Assembly: GCF_000695625.1 (NCBI RefSeq)
Contig: NZ_JMQI01000001.1
Coordinates: 62,001-126,000 of the forward strand
Direction: 5' to 3'
DNA length: 64,000 bases
Source of the DNA: Amycolatopsis rifamycinica
GTDB lineage: Bacteria; Actinomycetota; Actinomycetes; Mycobacteriales; Pseudonocardiaceae
Notes under the pieces: model-generated
The model's database searches: none
What the model was told of the DNA's origin: nothing
The model's input: the letters and a program-made list of their open reading frames with translations, nothing else
Shown here: positions 45,246-53,524 of the stretch, piece by piece
Numbering within the stretch: position 1 is the first letter of the stretch
How the letters are laid out: the number at the start of each line of letters is the position of its first letter
Translations under genes and position numbers: made by a program

Positions 45246-46112
45246 TCAGCCGGGTTCGCGCACGAGTTCCGCCGCGGCCTCGGCGAAGGCGCGCACCCGC
45301 GCGGACGCCGTGCCGGCGGCCCACACGAGTCCCCACTCGAGCGGCGGGGCGCCGTCGAGCGGCACGTAGGCGACGTCGGGCCGCGGGTGGTAACGGCGGA
45401 CGTGGGCACCGACCGGCAGCACCCCCGCGCCGGCGCCGGCCAGGGTGAGCAGCTCCTGCAGGCCGGCCCGCGGCCGCGGTTCGGTGTCCGGCGCGTGGTC
45501 GTCGAGCCACGGGTCCGGCAGCGACCACCGCAGCACGGTGACCCGGGCGAGGTCGGCGACCGGCACCGCGTCCCGGCGGGCGAACGGGTGTCCGGCCGCG
45601 ACGGCGAGGAAGCGCCGCTCCCGCACCAGCACCGGGCCGGTGACCAGGTCCGGGCCGGGCAGCGGGAGCCCGGTCAGCACGACGTCCACCTCGCCCTCGC
45701 GCAGCCAGGGCAGGACCTCGGCCGGGCGCACCTCGCGGAACTCGACCGAGCAGCCGGGGGCCCGTTGCCGGAACCGCTCGGCCACCCCGGCGAGCAGCTG
45801 CCCGCCCGCGGCGTCGCCGAACGCCACGCGCAGCGTGCCGGTGACCCCGCGGCCGGCTTCGACGGCGTCGGCCAGCGCCGCCTCGACCGCCGAGAAGGCC
45901 GGACCCAGGTCGGCGCGGAACCGCCGCCCGGCCGGCGTCAGCTCGACGCGGCGGCTGGTCCGGGTGAACAGGGGCGCGCCGATCCGCCGTTCCAGCTTGC
46001 GGATCGTCTGGCTGACCTGCGCGGTGGACACGTGCAGCCGCTCGGCCGTGCGGCCGAAGTGCAGCTCCCCGGCCAGCGTCAGGAACGTCTCGAGCTCCTG
46101 CCACCGCGGCAT
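45246..46112 (-). CDS. LysR-family transcriptional regulator
   Basis: A 288-residue LysR protein: N-terminal winged HTH (LETFLTLAGELHFGRTAERLHVSTAQVSQTIRKLERRIGAPLFTR, residues 6-50) and a type 2 periplasmic-binding-like effector domain. It is divergent from a SnoaL-like gene, and a palindrome lies in the shared promoter. ATG 46112 starts the HTH with the typical short lead. Confidence 0.9.
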   Translation of the reverse strand: MPRWQELETFLTLAGELHFGRTAERLHVSTAQVSQTIRKLERRIGAPLFTRTSRRVELTPAGRRFRADLGPAFSAVEAALADAVEAGRGVTGTLRVAFGDAAGGQLLAGVAERFRQRAPGCSVEFREVRPAEVLPWLREGEVDVVLTGLPLPGPDLVTGPVLVRERRFLAVAAGHPFARRDAVPVADLARVTVLRWSLPDPWLDDHAPDTEPRPRAGLQELLTLAGAGAGVLPVGAHVRRYHPRPDVAYVPLDGAPPLEWGLVWAAGTASARVRAFAEAAAELVREPG

Positions 46113-46122
46113 GTCGCGCCCC

Positions 46123-46149
46123 CGATCGTCAACTCGTGTTTGACGATCG
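46123..46149. promoter_or_regulatory. Perfect palindrome, candidate LysR operator
   Basis: CGATCGTCAA (46123-46132) and TTGACGATCG (46140-46149) are perfect 10-base arms around CTCGTGT, 10 bases upstream of the LysR start and 77 bases upstream of the SnoaL start. Confidence 0.65.
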
Positions 46150-46226
46150 TGGCACGAACCCGCGTTGATCGGCTTCGCGGGTGTCCGCAGGCTGGAGGCC
46201 ATGAACCACCTCGAGAAGGAGCTCCG

Positions 46227-46676
46227 ATGCCGGACCTGAACGACCGCCTGGAGATCGTCGACGCGCTGTACCGCTTCGCGCTCGGCCAGGACCTCAAGGA
46301 CCGCGAGCTGTTCGCGTCGTCGTTCGCCGCCGACGCGGAGGTGGACTTCCGGCCGGCGGCCGCGCGGTGGGGCGGACGGCCGCCGCTGATGACCGGGCGG
46401 GACGCGATCGTGGACACGATCCTGGCGCTGTTCGCCGGCCGCGTCGACACCACGCACCAGGTGACCAACCCGCGCGTGACCGTGGACGGCGACACGGCCC
46501 GCCTGACGGCGCTGGTCGAGGCCCAGCACCTGCTGAGCCCGGACCACCGCACGCACGCCCTGCTGAAGAACCGCTACGACGTCGCCCTGGTCCGCGACGG
46601 CGACCGGTGGTTGATGCGCCGCGTCGTCATCGAGAACGCCTGGTACACCGGCGATCCGGTGGCCATCTTCGGGTGA
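46227..46676 (+). CDS. SnoaL/NTF2-like domain protein
   Basis: A 149-residue NTF2-fold protein with DRLEIVDALYRFALGQDLKDRELFASSFAADAEVDF and RWLMRRVVIENAWYTGDP, matching SnoaL_4-type domains that bind or isomerise aromatic or polyketide ligands. ATG 46227 has GAAGGAG upstream. It is probably controlled by the divergent LysR regulator. Confidence 0.87.
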   Translation: MPDLNDRLEIVDALYRFALGQDLKDRELFASSFAADAEVDFRPAAARWGGRPPLMTGRDAIVDTILALFAGRVDTTHQVTNPRVTVDGDTARLTALVEAQHLLSPDHRTHALLKNRYDVALVRDGDRWLMRRVVIENAWYTGDPVAIFG

Positions 46677-46679
46677 GCG

Positions 46680-47390
46680 TCAGCCGAGGCCGTAGGTCTG
46701 CGGGTAGTCCACCGTGCACACGAGGGCGTCCCGGCGCGCGCGTCCGCCCGGCGGGGCGATCAGCGGGCTGGCGGTGTGCAGGAAGCGGGCGTCCTCGAAC
46801 ACGATGAGCTGCCCCGGCTCCAGCCGCTGCCGGTGGACCGCGGTGTCCGGGGCGTCCGGGCGGAAGAGCGTCGTCTCCGCGCCGGAGCCGTCGCGGTCCA
46901 CGACGTAGACGAAGACGAACTCCTCGCCGTCGGCGTGCGGCCGCGTCACGACGTTGGTGAAGGTCCGGAAGATGTTGACACCGAAGGTTCCCCGCGCGCG
47001 GCGGCGGCCGTCCGGGATGAGGCCGAGCGCGGCGCGGATCCAGGCGGCGAACAGGGCGTCGTGGGCCACCGGCGTGCGGGCGTACTCGCGCCGCTCGGGA
47101 CGGCCGCCGCGGTCCTCGATGGCGATCTCGGGGTGCTCGGCCAGCGTCACGTCCTCGCCGCGCCACGCGTACTCGACGACGTCGCGGGCCCGCTCCCGGT
47201 CGGCGGGGATGTCGCCGGGGTAGCGGCGGAGCACGTCCTTGGTGAAGTACGTGCGCAGGAGGTGTTCACGCAGGCGCGCGCCGGGCAGGCCCAGCTCGTC
47301 GTCGGACACGACGAGGTAGCCGTCGGTGTCGAGCCGCTTCCGGTGCAGCCGGAGTTCTTCGCGTGCGGGAACGGGGAAATCGAAAGCCAT
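46680..47390 (-). CDS. 2OG-Fe(II) dioxygenase-family protein
   Basis: A 236-residue non-haem iron oxygenase, similar to amino-acid hydroxylases of the 2OG-Fe dioxygenase (COG4340-like) family. It has iron-binding His/Asp in RPHADGEEFVFVYVVDRDG (about residue 155) and the distal His in FEDARFLHTASPL (about 204), with a downstream Arg to hold 2-oxoglutarate. It probably hydroxylates a free amino acid or a small molecule. It lies 29 bases after an XRE-DUF5753 regulator on the same strand. Confidence 0.82.
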   Translation of the reverse strand: MAFDFPVPAREELRLHRKRLDTDGYLVVSDDELGLPGARLREHLLRTYFTKDVLRRYPGDIPADRERARDVVEYAWRGEDVTLAEHPEIAIEDRGGRPERREYARTPVAHDALFAAWIRAALGLIPDGRRRARGTFGVNIFRTFTNVVTRPHADGEEFVFVYVVDRDGSGAETTLFRPDAPDTAVHRQRLEPGQLIVFEDARFLHTASPLIAPPGGRARRDALVCTVDYPQTYGLG

Positions 47391-47419
47391 GCGTGGGTCC
47401 CAACGTGAAGGGAAAGGGA

Positions 47420-48295
47420 TCAGCCGAACTGCGCGGACTGGATCTCGCGGATGAGGGCGCGGCTCTCGTCGGGTTCGAGGGACGCGGCCACGAGCGCGTC
47501 GTGGTAGCCGCGGTAGTGCTCCACCGTCTTGGCGGTCTCGATGTGCCGGAACCCGGCGTGGGTTTCGATGTGCACGATGTCGCGGTCGAGTTCGTCTTCG
47601 AACTCGAAGTAGGCGTACATGCAGCTCATCGAGAACAGCGGAGGATGGGCGAAGGGGAAGACGCGCAGTTCGATGTTCGGCGCGGTCGACCGTTCGACCA
47701 GGTGGTCCAGCTGCGCGCGCATGGTTTCGCGGGAGCCGACGAACTGCCGCAGCGCGGACTCGTGGGTCACCGCGACCAGCCGCAGCGGCGCCATGTCCTC
47801 GCGCTCGGTGAGGACGTGCTTGCGGTGTTCCCGCAGTTCGACGAGCCGCTCGACCTCGTCGGCCGACCACCACGGCTCGTGCGTCGAATACTGGGCCCGG
47901 GCGTATTCGGGGGTCTGCAGGAGCACCGGCAGCAGCGGAATCGTGTAGATCCGGGCCACCGTCGCTTCGGACTCGTACGCGAGGTGGGCGTCGAGCCCGG
48001 GGGTCGCCGTGGTCTGCGAGTAGTCGGTCCACCAGCCCTGCCGCCCGGACGCCTTCACCCAGCGCATCAGCCGCTCGGCCAGCTGCGTGTTCTCGATGCG
48101 GTAGAAGCGGATCAGGTCGCGGACGTCCCTGGCCTGCGGGCTGCCCTGGGCGTTCTCGAGCCGGGACAGCTTCGACGTCGAGATCAATAGCGTCTCGGCC
48201 ACCTCTTCGAGGGTGCGGCCGGACTCGTCACGCAGGCTCCGGAGCGTGTCCGCGATCCGGCGGCGCGGCACGATCGGACCTTGCGTGGGGGCCAT
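47420..48295 (-). CDS. XRE-family DUF5753 transcriptional regulator
   Basis: A 291-residue protein with HTH (IADTLRSLRDESGRTLEEVAETLLISTSKLSRLENAQGSP, residues 14-53) and a DUF5753 domain (IYTIPLLPVLLQTPEYARA; ALRQFVGSRETMRAQLDHLVERS). This one has no DUF397 neighbour. It leads an operon with a 2OG-Fe dioxygenase. A large palindrome lies 29 bases upstream of its ATG. Confidence 0.9.
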   Translation of the reverse strand: MAPTQGPIVPRRRIADTLRSLRDESGRTLEEVAETLLISTSKLSRLENAQGSPQARDVRDLIRFYRIENTQLAERLMRWVKASGRQGWWTDYSQTTATPGLDAHLAYESEATVARIYTIPLLPVLLQTPEYARAQYSTHEPWWSADEVERLVELREHRKHVLTEREDMAPLRLVAVTHESALRQFVGSRETMRAQLDHLVERSTAPNIELRVFPFAHPPLFSMSCMYAYFEFEDELDRDIVHIETHAGFRHIETAKTVEHYRGYHDALVAASLEPDESRALIREIQSAQFG

Positions 48296-48613
48296 GAAAC
48301 CTTCGTTCTCGCGGCGGACCGTTCGCGATGGGACCCGGTTGGTGGGTTTCCCATCGCGCCGCGACCATACTCCATCCGGCTCTGCTGGGTGGGACCTCGC
48401 CCCTCGAAAGTGGATTTTCGCTGGTCGGCCGCGTGTTGCGCCGAACGGGTGTTCCACCTTGGGATTCCTCCGTGGGAATTGCAAACGAGCCATCCCGGAG
48501 TGACACTTGCAGGGCAAGGCCGGAGCCAGGCCCGGGACCCGAGACAGTGAGGACGACCAGGAACGACGACAGGGGACCGGACCGGCGGGCGGCGCCGAGG
48601 GGAAGGAATCGCC
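48296..48613. other. Divergent intergenic region upstream of the XRE and SH3 genes
   Basis: 318 bases holding two promoters and the palindrome at 48324-48358. A second imperfect match around 48460-48500 (GGAATTGCAAACGAGCC) looks promoter-like for the SH3 gene. No gene is visible. Confidence 0.5.
48324..48358. promoter_or_regulatory. Palindrome upstream of the XRE-2OG operon
   Basis: CGCGATGGGA (48324-48333) and TCCCATCGCG (48349-48358) are perfect 10-base arms with a 15-base spacer, 28 bases before the XRE start. It may be the regulator's own operator or a 5' RNA hairpin. Confidence 0.55.
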
Positions 48614-49051
48614 ATGTTCGTCGTGCTGAGACCGGGTGTGCTCGTCCGGGTGCTGGCCGCCACCGCCTTCGCGGCCTTCTTGCTCTTCGTGCTGCTGGGC
48701 GGCCTCGGCTCGGGGCCGTCCGGCTCCTCCGGCGGGCCCCCCACCGACCCGGCGGGCGGGGGCGGCGACCTGCTCGCGCGCACCGCGCCGACGCCGTACG
48801 TGGTGGCCGGGACCGGGAAGAACGGCCTCAACGTCCGCTCCTGCGCGGCCGCGACGTGCCGCCGGGTCGGCTGGATCGCGGAGGGCGGCACGTTCGAGGC
48901 GGAGTGCTGGACGCACGGCACGCCCGCGTCCGGGGACGACCGGTGGCTGCGCGGCATCATCGCCGGGCAGCGGACCGGCTACGCGGCCGCGCACTTCCTC
49001 AGCGGCGGCGGGGCGCCGGAATGCGGGACGAGCTCCGCGCGTCGGACGTGA
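48614..49051 (+). CDS. Membrane-anchored bacterial SH3 domain protein
   Basis: A 145-residue protein with an N-terminal transmembrane helix (VLRPGVLVRVLAATAFAAFLLFVLLGGL), a Gly/Pro/Ser linker and an extracellular SH3b domain (VVAGTGKNGLNVRSCAAATCRRVGWIAEG) with disulfide-capable cysteines. SH3b domains commonly bind peptidoglycan or cell-wall polymers. AAGGAA precedes the ATG. Confidence 0.83.
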   Translation: MFVVLRPGVLVRVLAATAFAAFLLFVLLGGLGSGPSGSSGGPPTDPAGGGGDLLARTAPTPYVVAGTGKNGLNVRSCAAATCRRVGWIAEGGTFEAECWTHGTPASGDDRWLRGIIAGQRTGYAAAHFLSGGGAPECGTSSARRT

Positions 49052-49061
49052 AGGCGCCGGC

Positions 49062-49367
49062 TCACTCGCCGCGCATCGAGCGGCGGATCTCGGCCAGCCT
49101 GTCCTTGGCCGCCTGGTCCCGGTCGGCGATCTTCTTGTCCAGGGCCTCGGCGGTGTTTTCGGTGCCGAGGCCGGCGACGTCGACCGAGCCGAGCGACGTG
49201 GTGTACCGGTTCTCGATCTTGTCGCGGACGAAGTCGAAGCTGGGCACTCCGCCCTCGCTGTAGTCCGGGTCCGGCAGCGGCGGCGACGGGATCGCCGTCG
49301 CCTCGGTGGGGGTGTGCTCGACGATCTCGCCCTCGACCACGTTGGGGTCGCCGTCCGGTTCGCTCAT
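49062..49367 (-). CDS. Hypothetical protein (101 aa)
   Basis: A small acidic protein, MSEPDGDPNVVEGEIVEHTP at the N-terminus, with a Pro-rich middle and a charged coiled-coil-like C-terminus (NTAEALDKKIADRDQAAKDRLAEIRRSMRGE). I do not recognise a family with confidence. It is convergent with the SH3 gene and divergent from the candidate type VII effector, so it might be a partner or immunity protein, though nothing in its sequence proves it. Confidence 0.62.
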   Translation of the reverse strand: MSEPDGDPNVVEGEIVEHTPTEATAIPSPPLPDPDYSEGGVPSFDFVRDKIENRYTTSLGSVDVAGLGTENTAEALDKKIADRDQAAKDRLAEIRRSMRGE

Positions 49368-49489
49368 CTCCCGACTTTAGCGCCGGTGTGGGCAGTCCTG
49401 CCGCGATCAGTGGGTAATTCGGCCGTGGGCCCGGCAGGCGCGGTGGGGAATTCTCGACGCGCACAGCCGGTGTCCGGAGGGAGCAGACC

Positions 49490-50401
49490 ATGAGTGCCGG
49501 GGCCTACCGCGCCGAAACGGCGGAGATGGGGACGGTCGTCAGGGCGGTCGAAGACGTCGGGTCGTCCTTCCTCTCGGCCACCCGGGACCTGGAAGGCCTG
49601 GTGCTGGACGCGTTGTCGTTCGCCGGGATCGGCAGCGGCGTCGCGGCCGCGAACGCCGCCCTGCACTCGACGCTGGGCAGCGCGCTGCAGAAGCTCCTGA
49701 GCCTGCTGGTGAACGTGAACCAGAACGTCCAGAAGGCCGCGGACGGGTACCGCGCCGCCGACTCCGACGTCGCCCAGGCGTACGGCGGCGGTCAGCAGGG
49801 CGGGGGTGGCGCCGCCGCGGCGGCCGCGGCGCCCCCGCAGCTGGATCCCCGGGTCGTCGATTCGATCATGCGGTCCGAGGGCGCGACGGGCGAGCAGGGC
49901 GGCGTGCCCGAGGCGTACGGATTCCGGCAGAACATGCACAACGGCTACGACCGGATCATCGCCGCGCGCGAGCAGTACGGGATCGGCAGCGCCGAGGAAC
50001 GCGCGGTCGTCGCCGATCTGATGACGGCGAACGCGCGCACGGCAGGCGCGCTCAACTTCACCGACCCCGGCACCCAGGCCGCGATCATGTCCGGCGCGCA
50101 CATGCGCGGCGCCGGCGGGGTCCGCGCGATCCTCAACCACATGGCGGGCGACGACATCGTGCGCAGTTCGCGCACGCTGAGCGACGCGGCCGTCCAGCAC
50201 GCCCAGGGCCTGACTCCCGAGCAGTTCCAGCAGGAGTTCCGCGACGCCCGCATCGAGTACGACCGCCGGATCTACGGCGACACGACCACCCGCCAGGGTG
50301 GCCACACGGCCAACTGGTGGGACCGCTACGGCAACGGCTTGACCCGCCGGTACGACCGGGAGCAGGCCGAATTCCTCGAGCTTTCCCGGCCGGCGAACTG
50401 A
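49490..50401 (+). CDS. Candidate type VII-secreted protein with a lysozyme-like C-terminal domain
   Basis: A 303-residue protein. Residues 1-100 are helical and ESX-like, without a WXG motif, but contain YRAAD (about residue 86-90), fitting the YxxxD/E secretion signal after the helical hairpin. A Gly/Ala linker leads to a roughly 190-residue catalytic-looking domain: VVDSIMRSEGATGEQGG (possible acid Glu), MSGAHMRGAGGVRAILNHMAG, and WWDRYGNGLTRRYDREQAEFLEL, reminiscent of GH108/muramidase-like or SLT enzymes. It might degrade cell wall, of self or of rivals. The family is uncertain. Confidence 0.6.
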   Translation: MSAGAYRAETAEMGTVVRAVEDVGSSFLSATRDLEGLVLDALSFAGIGSGVAAANAALHSTLGSALQKLLSLLVNVNQNVQKAADGYRAADSDVAQAYGGGQQGGGGAAAAAAAPPQLDPRVVDSIMRSEGATGEQGGVPEAYGFRQNMHNGYDRIIAAREQYGIGSAEERAVVADLMTANARTAGALNFTDPGTQAAIMSGAHMRGAGGVRAILNHMAGDDIVRSSRTLSDAAVQHAQGLTPEQFQQEFRDARIEYDRRIYGDTTTRQGGHTANWWDRYGNGLTRRYDREQAEFLELSRPAN

Positions 50402-50418
50402 AATTGCCGCTTTCCGCG

Positions 50419-50457
50419 TTCTTCGGGTTCACCGGGTTCTTCGGATTCTTCGGGTTC
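50419..50457 (+). repeat. Short TTCTTCGGGTTC-type imperfect repeats
   Basis: Two to three near-identical 12-base units lie just upstream of the L,D-transpeptidase gene, in an otherwise GC-biased region. They may form part of its 5' region. Their role is not evident. Confidence 0.6.
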
Positions 50458-50515
50458 GAAGATCGCCCGAGTGGGCACTCTCATTGTGTAGCCGAACGAC
50501 AACGGGAGGCACACG

Positions 50516-50953
50516 ATGAACCGGAGGATGATCGCACTCCTGGGCGGGGTCGCCGCGATGGCGGGGACCGTGGCGTTCGCGGGAACGGCCGAAGCGGCGT
50601 CCACGCCGTGCAGTGCCGAAGCGAAGGCCTGCGTCCAGCGCAGTTCGAATACCGCGTGGTTGACCGACGGCGCCGGGAACGTCACCTACGGCGGCGTCCC
50701 GATCACCGTGGGGCTGCCGAAGTACCCGACCCCGGTCGGGAAGTTCCACGTGCAGTACAAGGACATCGACCACTACAGCAAGCAGTACAACGGGCCGATG
50801 CCGTACTCGGTGTTCTTCACCACCACCGGGGTCGCGTTCCACGAAGGCAGCCTGAAGGCCAAGTCCCACGGGTGCGTGCACCTTTCGCACGCCGCCGCGG
50901 TGAAGTTCTACAACTCGCTGAAGCCGGGTGACGTCGTCGAGGTCGTGCGCTGA
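50516..50953 (+). CDS. L,D-transpeptidase (YkuD-like)
   Basis: A 145-residue exported L,D-transpeptidase. It has a signal peptide (residues 1-28) and the catalytic motif FHEGSLKAKSHGCVHL with catalytic Cys near residue 119. It would make 3-3 cross-links in peptidoglycan or attach proteins to it. It is short: only the YkuD core, without the Ig or proline-rich domains of mycobacterial Ldts. GGGAGG precedes the ATG. The 3' end overlaps a convergent gene by 46 bases. Confidence 0.9.
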   Translation: MNRRMIALLGGVAAMAGTVAFAGTAEAASTPCSAEAKACVQRSSNTAWLTDGAGNVTYGGVPITVGLPKYPTPVGKFHVQYKDIDHYSKQYNGPMPYSVFFTTTGVAFHEGSLKAKSHGCVHLSHAAAVKFYNSLKPGDVVEVVR

Positions 50954-51351
50954 TCCGTCTCTCGCGGACGGTCGAGCAGCGCGCCGGTGACGGCGCCGAA
51001 CACCAGGTGATCCAGGATCTGCGGCCCGCGCGGCAAATCCCGCACGGCGGGGTACGCGCGGGCCGCGATCCCGAGATCCAGCACGGCGATGGCCAGCCCG
51101 GCCACCGCACCACCGCCGGCCCCGAGCCGGCGGTGACGCGCGACCGCGGCCAGCACGCCGGTCCAGGCGGCCGAGACGACGACGTGGGCGACGAACCCGG
51201 CGACGACGCCCGGCCGGCCCCGCCGTCCCGGCAGCAGCGTGCCCGCGGCGCGGGTGGCGGCCAGGACGTCACCACCGGTGAAGAGCGCGTGCGCGGTCGA
51301 CGGTATCCCGCTCACGACCGCGGCGACGGCGCCGGCCTTGGCCGGAGTCAC
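50908..51351 (-). CDS. Small multi-helix membrane protein
   Basis: A 147-residue protein with four weak hydrophobic helices (AGAVAAVVSGIPSTAHALF, VVAGFVAHVVVSAAWTGVLAAVA, AVAGLAIAVLDLGIAA, HLVFGAVTGALL). I do not recognise a family. The GTG start overlaps the stop of the upstream gene (GTGA). Confidence 0.65.
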   Translation of the reverse strand: MTPAKAGAVAAVVSGIPSTAHALFTGGDVLAATRAAGTLLPGRRGRPGVVAGFVAHVVVSAAWTGVLAAVARHRRLGAGGGAVAGLAIAVLDLGIAARAYPAVRDLPRGPQILDHLVFGAVTGALLDRPRETDQRTTSTTSPGFSEL

Positions 51352-51782
51352 CCGTGGTGTCCGGCCAGGTACGCCGCCACCCGGATCCGCAGGCCGCGGA
51401 CGTGGGGGAGAGCGATGGTGAAGGCCGAGGCGGGTCGGTAGCCGGGCCAGGGGTCGCCGTGGGCGCAGGGGCCGGCGAAGTAGACGAAGCCGTCCTCGTC
51501 GTCGTAGCGGCCTGGCGACCAGACGGCGGGGTCACCCTCCTGGGGATCCCGGGCGAGCCAGTAGGCGTCGTGCTTCATGACGCGACGCAGCTGCGCGGCG
51601 AAGCCGGTCAGGTCGGCTTCCGGCAGGCCGAGGCCGCGCCCGCTCCACACCCGCGGCGTCCGTTCCGACAGCCGGGCGGGGCAGCCGAAGGTCACCGCGG
51701 CGGGGGAGTACCGGCGGGTCCAGCGGGGGTTTTCCGGGGCCTGTGCGGCGAAATCGGGTCCGCCGGTGAGTTCCAGCGTCAT
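51348..51782 (-). CDS. Hypothetical protein (144 aa)
   Basis: An acidic cytoplasmic protein with aromatic-rich segments such as PRWTRRYSPAAVTFG and GFVYFAGPCAHGDPWPGYRPAS. Family not recognised. The stop overlaps the membrane protein GTG downstream, so they form a coupled pair. ATG 51782 is preceded by a C-rich stretch and no ribosome binding site; a TTG seven codons upstream is possible. Confidence 0.62.
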   Translation of the reverse strand: MTLELTGGPDFAAQAPENPRWTRRYSPAAVTFGCPARLSERTPRVWSGRGLGLPEADLTGFAAQLRRVMKHDAYWLARDPQEGDPAVWSPGRYDDEDGFVYFAGPCAHGDPWPGYRPASAFTIALPHVRGLRIRVAAYLAGHHG

Positions 51783-51946
51783 GGGGGAACGATAGTCGAT
51801 CAAGCGGGGAAGGGTACCGCCGCGCGGGTGCCGATCACGCCGGACCGGTGGCCGAACGGAGTCGGTTTCCTGCTCCTTCCGGGCGGTCGGCGGCCTGCGG
51901 TTAGGATGCGGCCGGCGATCATGCTCAGACCTTGGGGGGACCTTCC

Positions 51947-52933
51947 GTGACCATGCCCGAAGACAGACCGCAGCAGCCCGCGCCCGAAGAGAATCCCTTC
52001 CGGCCGCCGGCCGAGGGGGCTGCTCCGCCGCCGTACTCGCCCGCGCCGTACCCGCCCGCGCCTTACCCGCCCGCGCCGTACCCGCCGGTCGGCTTGCCGC
52101 CGAAGAAGCGTGGTGGCCTCAAACTGGCGCTGCGGATCGGTATCCCCCTCGTGTTCGTCGCGGTCGTGGTGGTGGCCGCGCTGACCTCGTCCACGCCCAG
52201 GAGCAGCGACGTCGGCGACTGCCTCAAGGGCAACACGGACAACGCCGAGAGCGTGACGTCGGTGGCCTGCGGCCCGGAGGCCAACTACAAGATCGTCGGC
52301 AAGGTCCCGAACCAGTCCCAGCTGACCGTCACGATCGGCGGCGGCTGCGACCAGTTCCCGACGGCGACCGTCGCGTACTGGGAGGGCGTCAAGTCCTCGC
52401 AGGGCACGCTGCTCTGCCTGGAGGACGTGAAGAACCCGGGCAAGGGAATGCCACGGGTGGGTGACTGCGTCAAGGGAGACCTCTCCGACGCCGCCCACAC
52501 CGAGAAGGTCCCCTGTGGACCGGAGGCAACCTACAAGGTCGCCGCCATCGAGGACGGCGGCGCACTGGGCGGGTTCACGACCGCGGTCTGCGCCAAGGTC
52601 CCCTCCGCGGCGGCCTCGATGGAGTGGAAGCGGCAGGGCAGCCTGTCGTCGAAGATCCTGTGCCTGGAAGACCTGAAGCACCCGGACAACCGGAAGCCCG
52701 CGGTGGGCGAGTGCATGGCAACCGGCGCCAACAACGAGCTCCACCTCGCACCCTGCGCCAAGGGTGCGGCGAAGGTGCTCGGCCAGGTGGATGGCCTGAC
52801 CAAGATGGACGGTCTGACGAAGACGGTCGAGGAGATCTGCAAGGACTTCCCGGGCGCGGACCAGGCGGCTTCGTGGAGCATGCGAGGGTCGCTGGCTACG
52901 ACCACGTACTGCATGCAGTCGGTGAAGAAGTAG
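51947..52933 (+). CDS. Membrane-anchored envelope protein with three Cys-rich LppU-like repeats
   Basis: A 328-residue protein with a Pro-rich cytoplasmic region containing PAPYPP repeats, one membrane helix (IPLVFVAVVVVAALTSS, about residue 71-87), and three repeats of about 75 residues with conserved cysteines (VGDCLKGN...VACGPEANYK; VGDCVKGD...VPCGPEATYK; VGECMATG...APCAKG). This resembles actinobacterial LppU/SCO3897-type proteins. The start GTG 51947 has GGGGGGA upstream. The repeats probably form disulfide-bonded beta domains in the envelope. Confidence 0.77.
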   Translation: MTMPEDRPQQPAPEENPFRPPAEGAAPPPYSPAPYPPAPYPPAPYPPVGLPPKKRGGLKLALRIGIPLVFVAVVVVAALTSSTPRSSDVGDCLKGNTDNAESVTSVACGPEANYKIVGKVPNQSQLTVTIGGGCDQFPTATVAYWEGVKSSQGTLLCLEDVKNPGKGMPRVGDCVKGDLSDAAHTEKVPCGPEATYKVAAIEDGGALGGFTTAVCAKVPSAAASMEWKRQGSLSSKILCLEDLKHPDNRKPAVGECMATGANNELHLAPCAKGAAKVLGQVDGLTKMDGLTKTVEEICKDFPGADQAASWSMRGSLATTTYCMQSVKK

Positions 52934-52969
52934 GGCTTGGCCGGTTCTGGCGGGATGCGGCAGACGGCG

Positions 52970-53003
52970 GGTCAGAGGCGTATCGGTTTCTGGTTGATGA
53001 ACT
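52970..53003 (-). repeat. Left imperfect direct repeat: decayed copy of an aldehyde dehydrogenase 3' end
   Basis: 34 bases matching 54951-54984 with three mismatches. On the reverse strand the copy reads FINQKPIRL-stop, against FMNKKPIRL-stop at the end of the intact dehydrogenase. No upstream coding sequence remains. Confidence 0.75.
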
Positions 53004-53501
53004 ATCCAGGCGGTCGGTGGGCCTGGGGCGTTCTTAGACATACCACCTTTGAGCTGCTCTTTTGCGTCTGTTGGGTCCGGTCGCGTCCGGGCCTGTCTGA
53101 GATTCTGACGGCCTGGCTTCTCGCTGCCCTGTGCCTCACACGGCCAGGTAACAGCCCTCCCGTCTTCCTCGTCCCCCGCTGCTGTTAGCGCCGGAGGGCT
53201 GGTGTCAAGGGTGGGCGCTTGCGTTCATCGCGCAGCGACGCCGTAGCCGCCCTTGATGGCGGTCGGCCGGTGTTGAACGATCGCTGACGAGGAGCGGTCA
53301 CACGATCGTGGCGCTGAACGGCGTAACACTGATCGAGTTAGCGACGTCTCTGGGCGTATGCGGACGAGTGGATCAATCAGTTCCCGGCGGCGCGCGTACG
53401 CGGTCGGCCCTCCGGCGGGCCGCCCGGCGACCGGCGGCCGAAGCGGAGCGGCAGGCCGTCCGTGTCGCATGAGGGCGAGCCCGCCGCACGGGTGGTGACG
53501 T

Positions 53502-53524
53502 GCGCGCCGCCGCTGGCGGCGCGC
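53502..53524. terminator. Hairpin upstream of the DUF6414-like gene
   Basis: GCGCGCCGCC (53502-53511) and GGCGGCGCGC (53515-53524) are perfect 10-base arms with a GCT loop. It may end transcription entering the island from the left. Confidence 0.5.
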
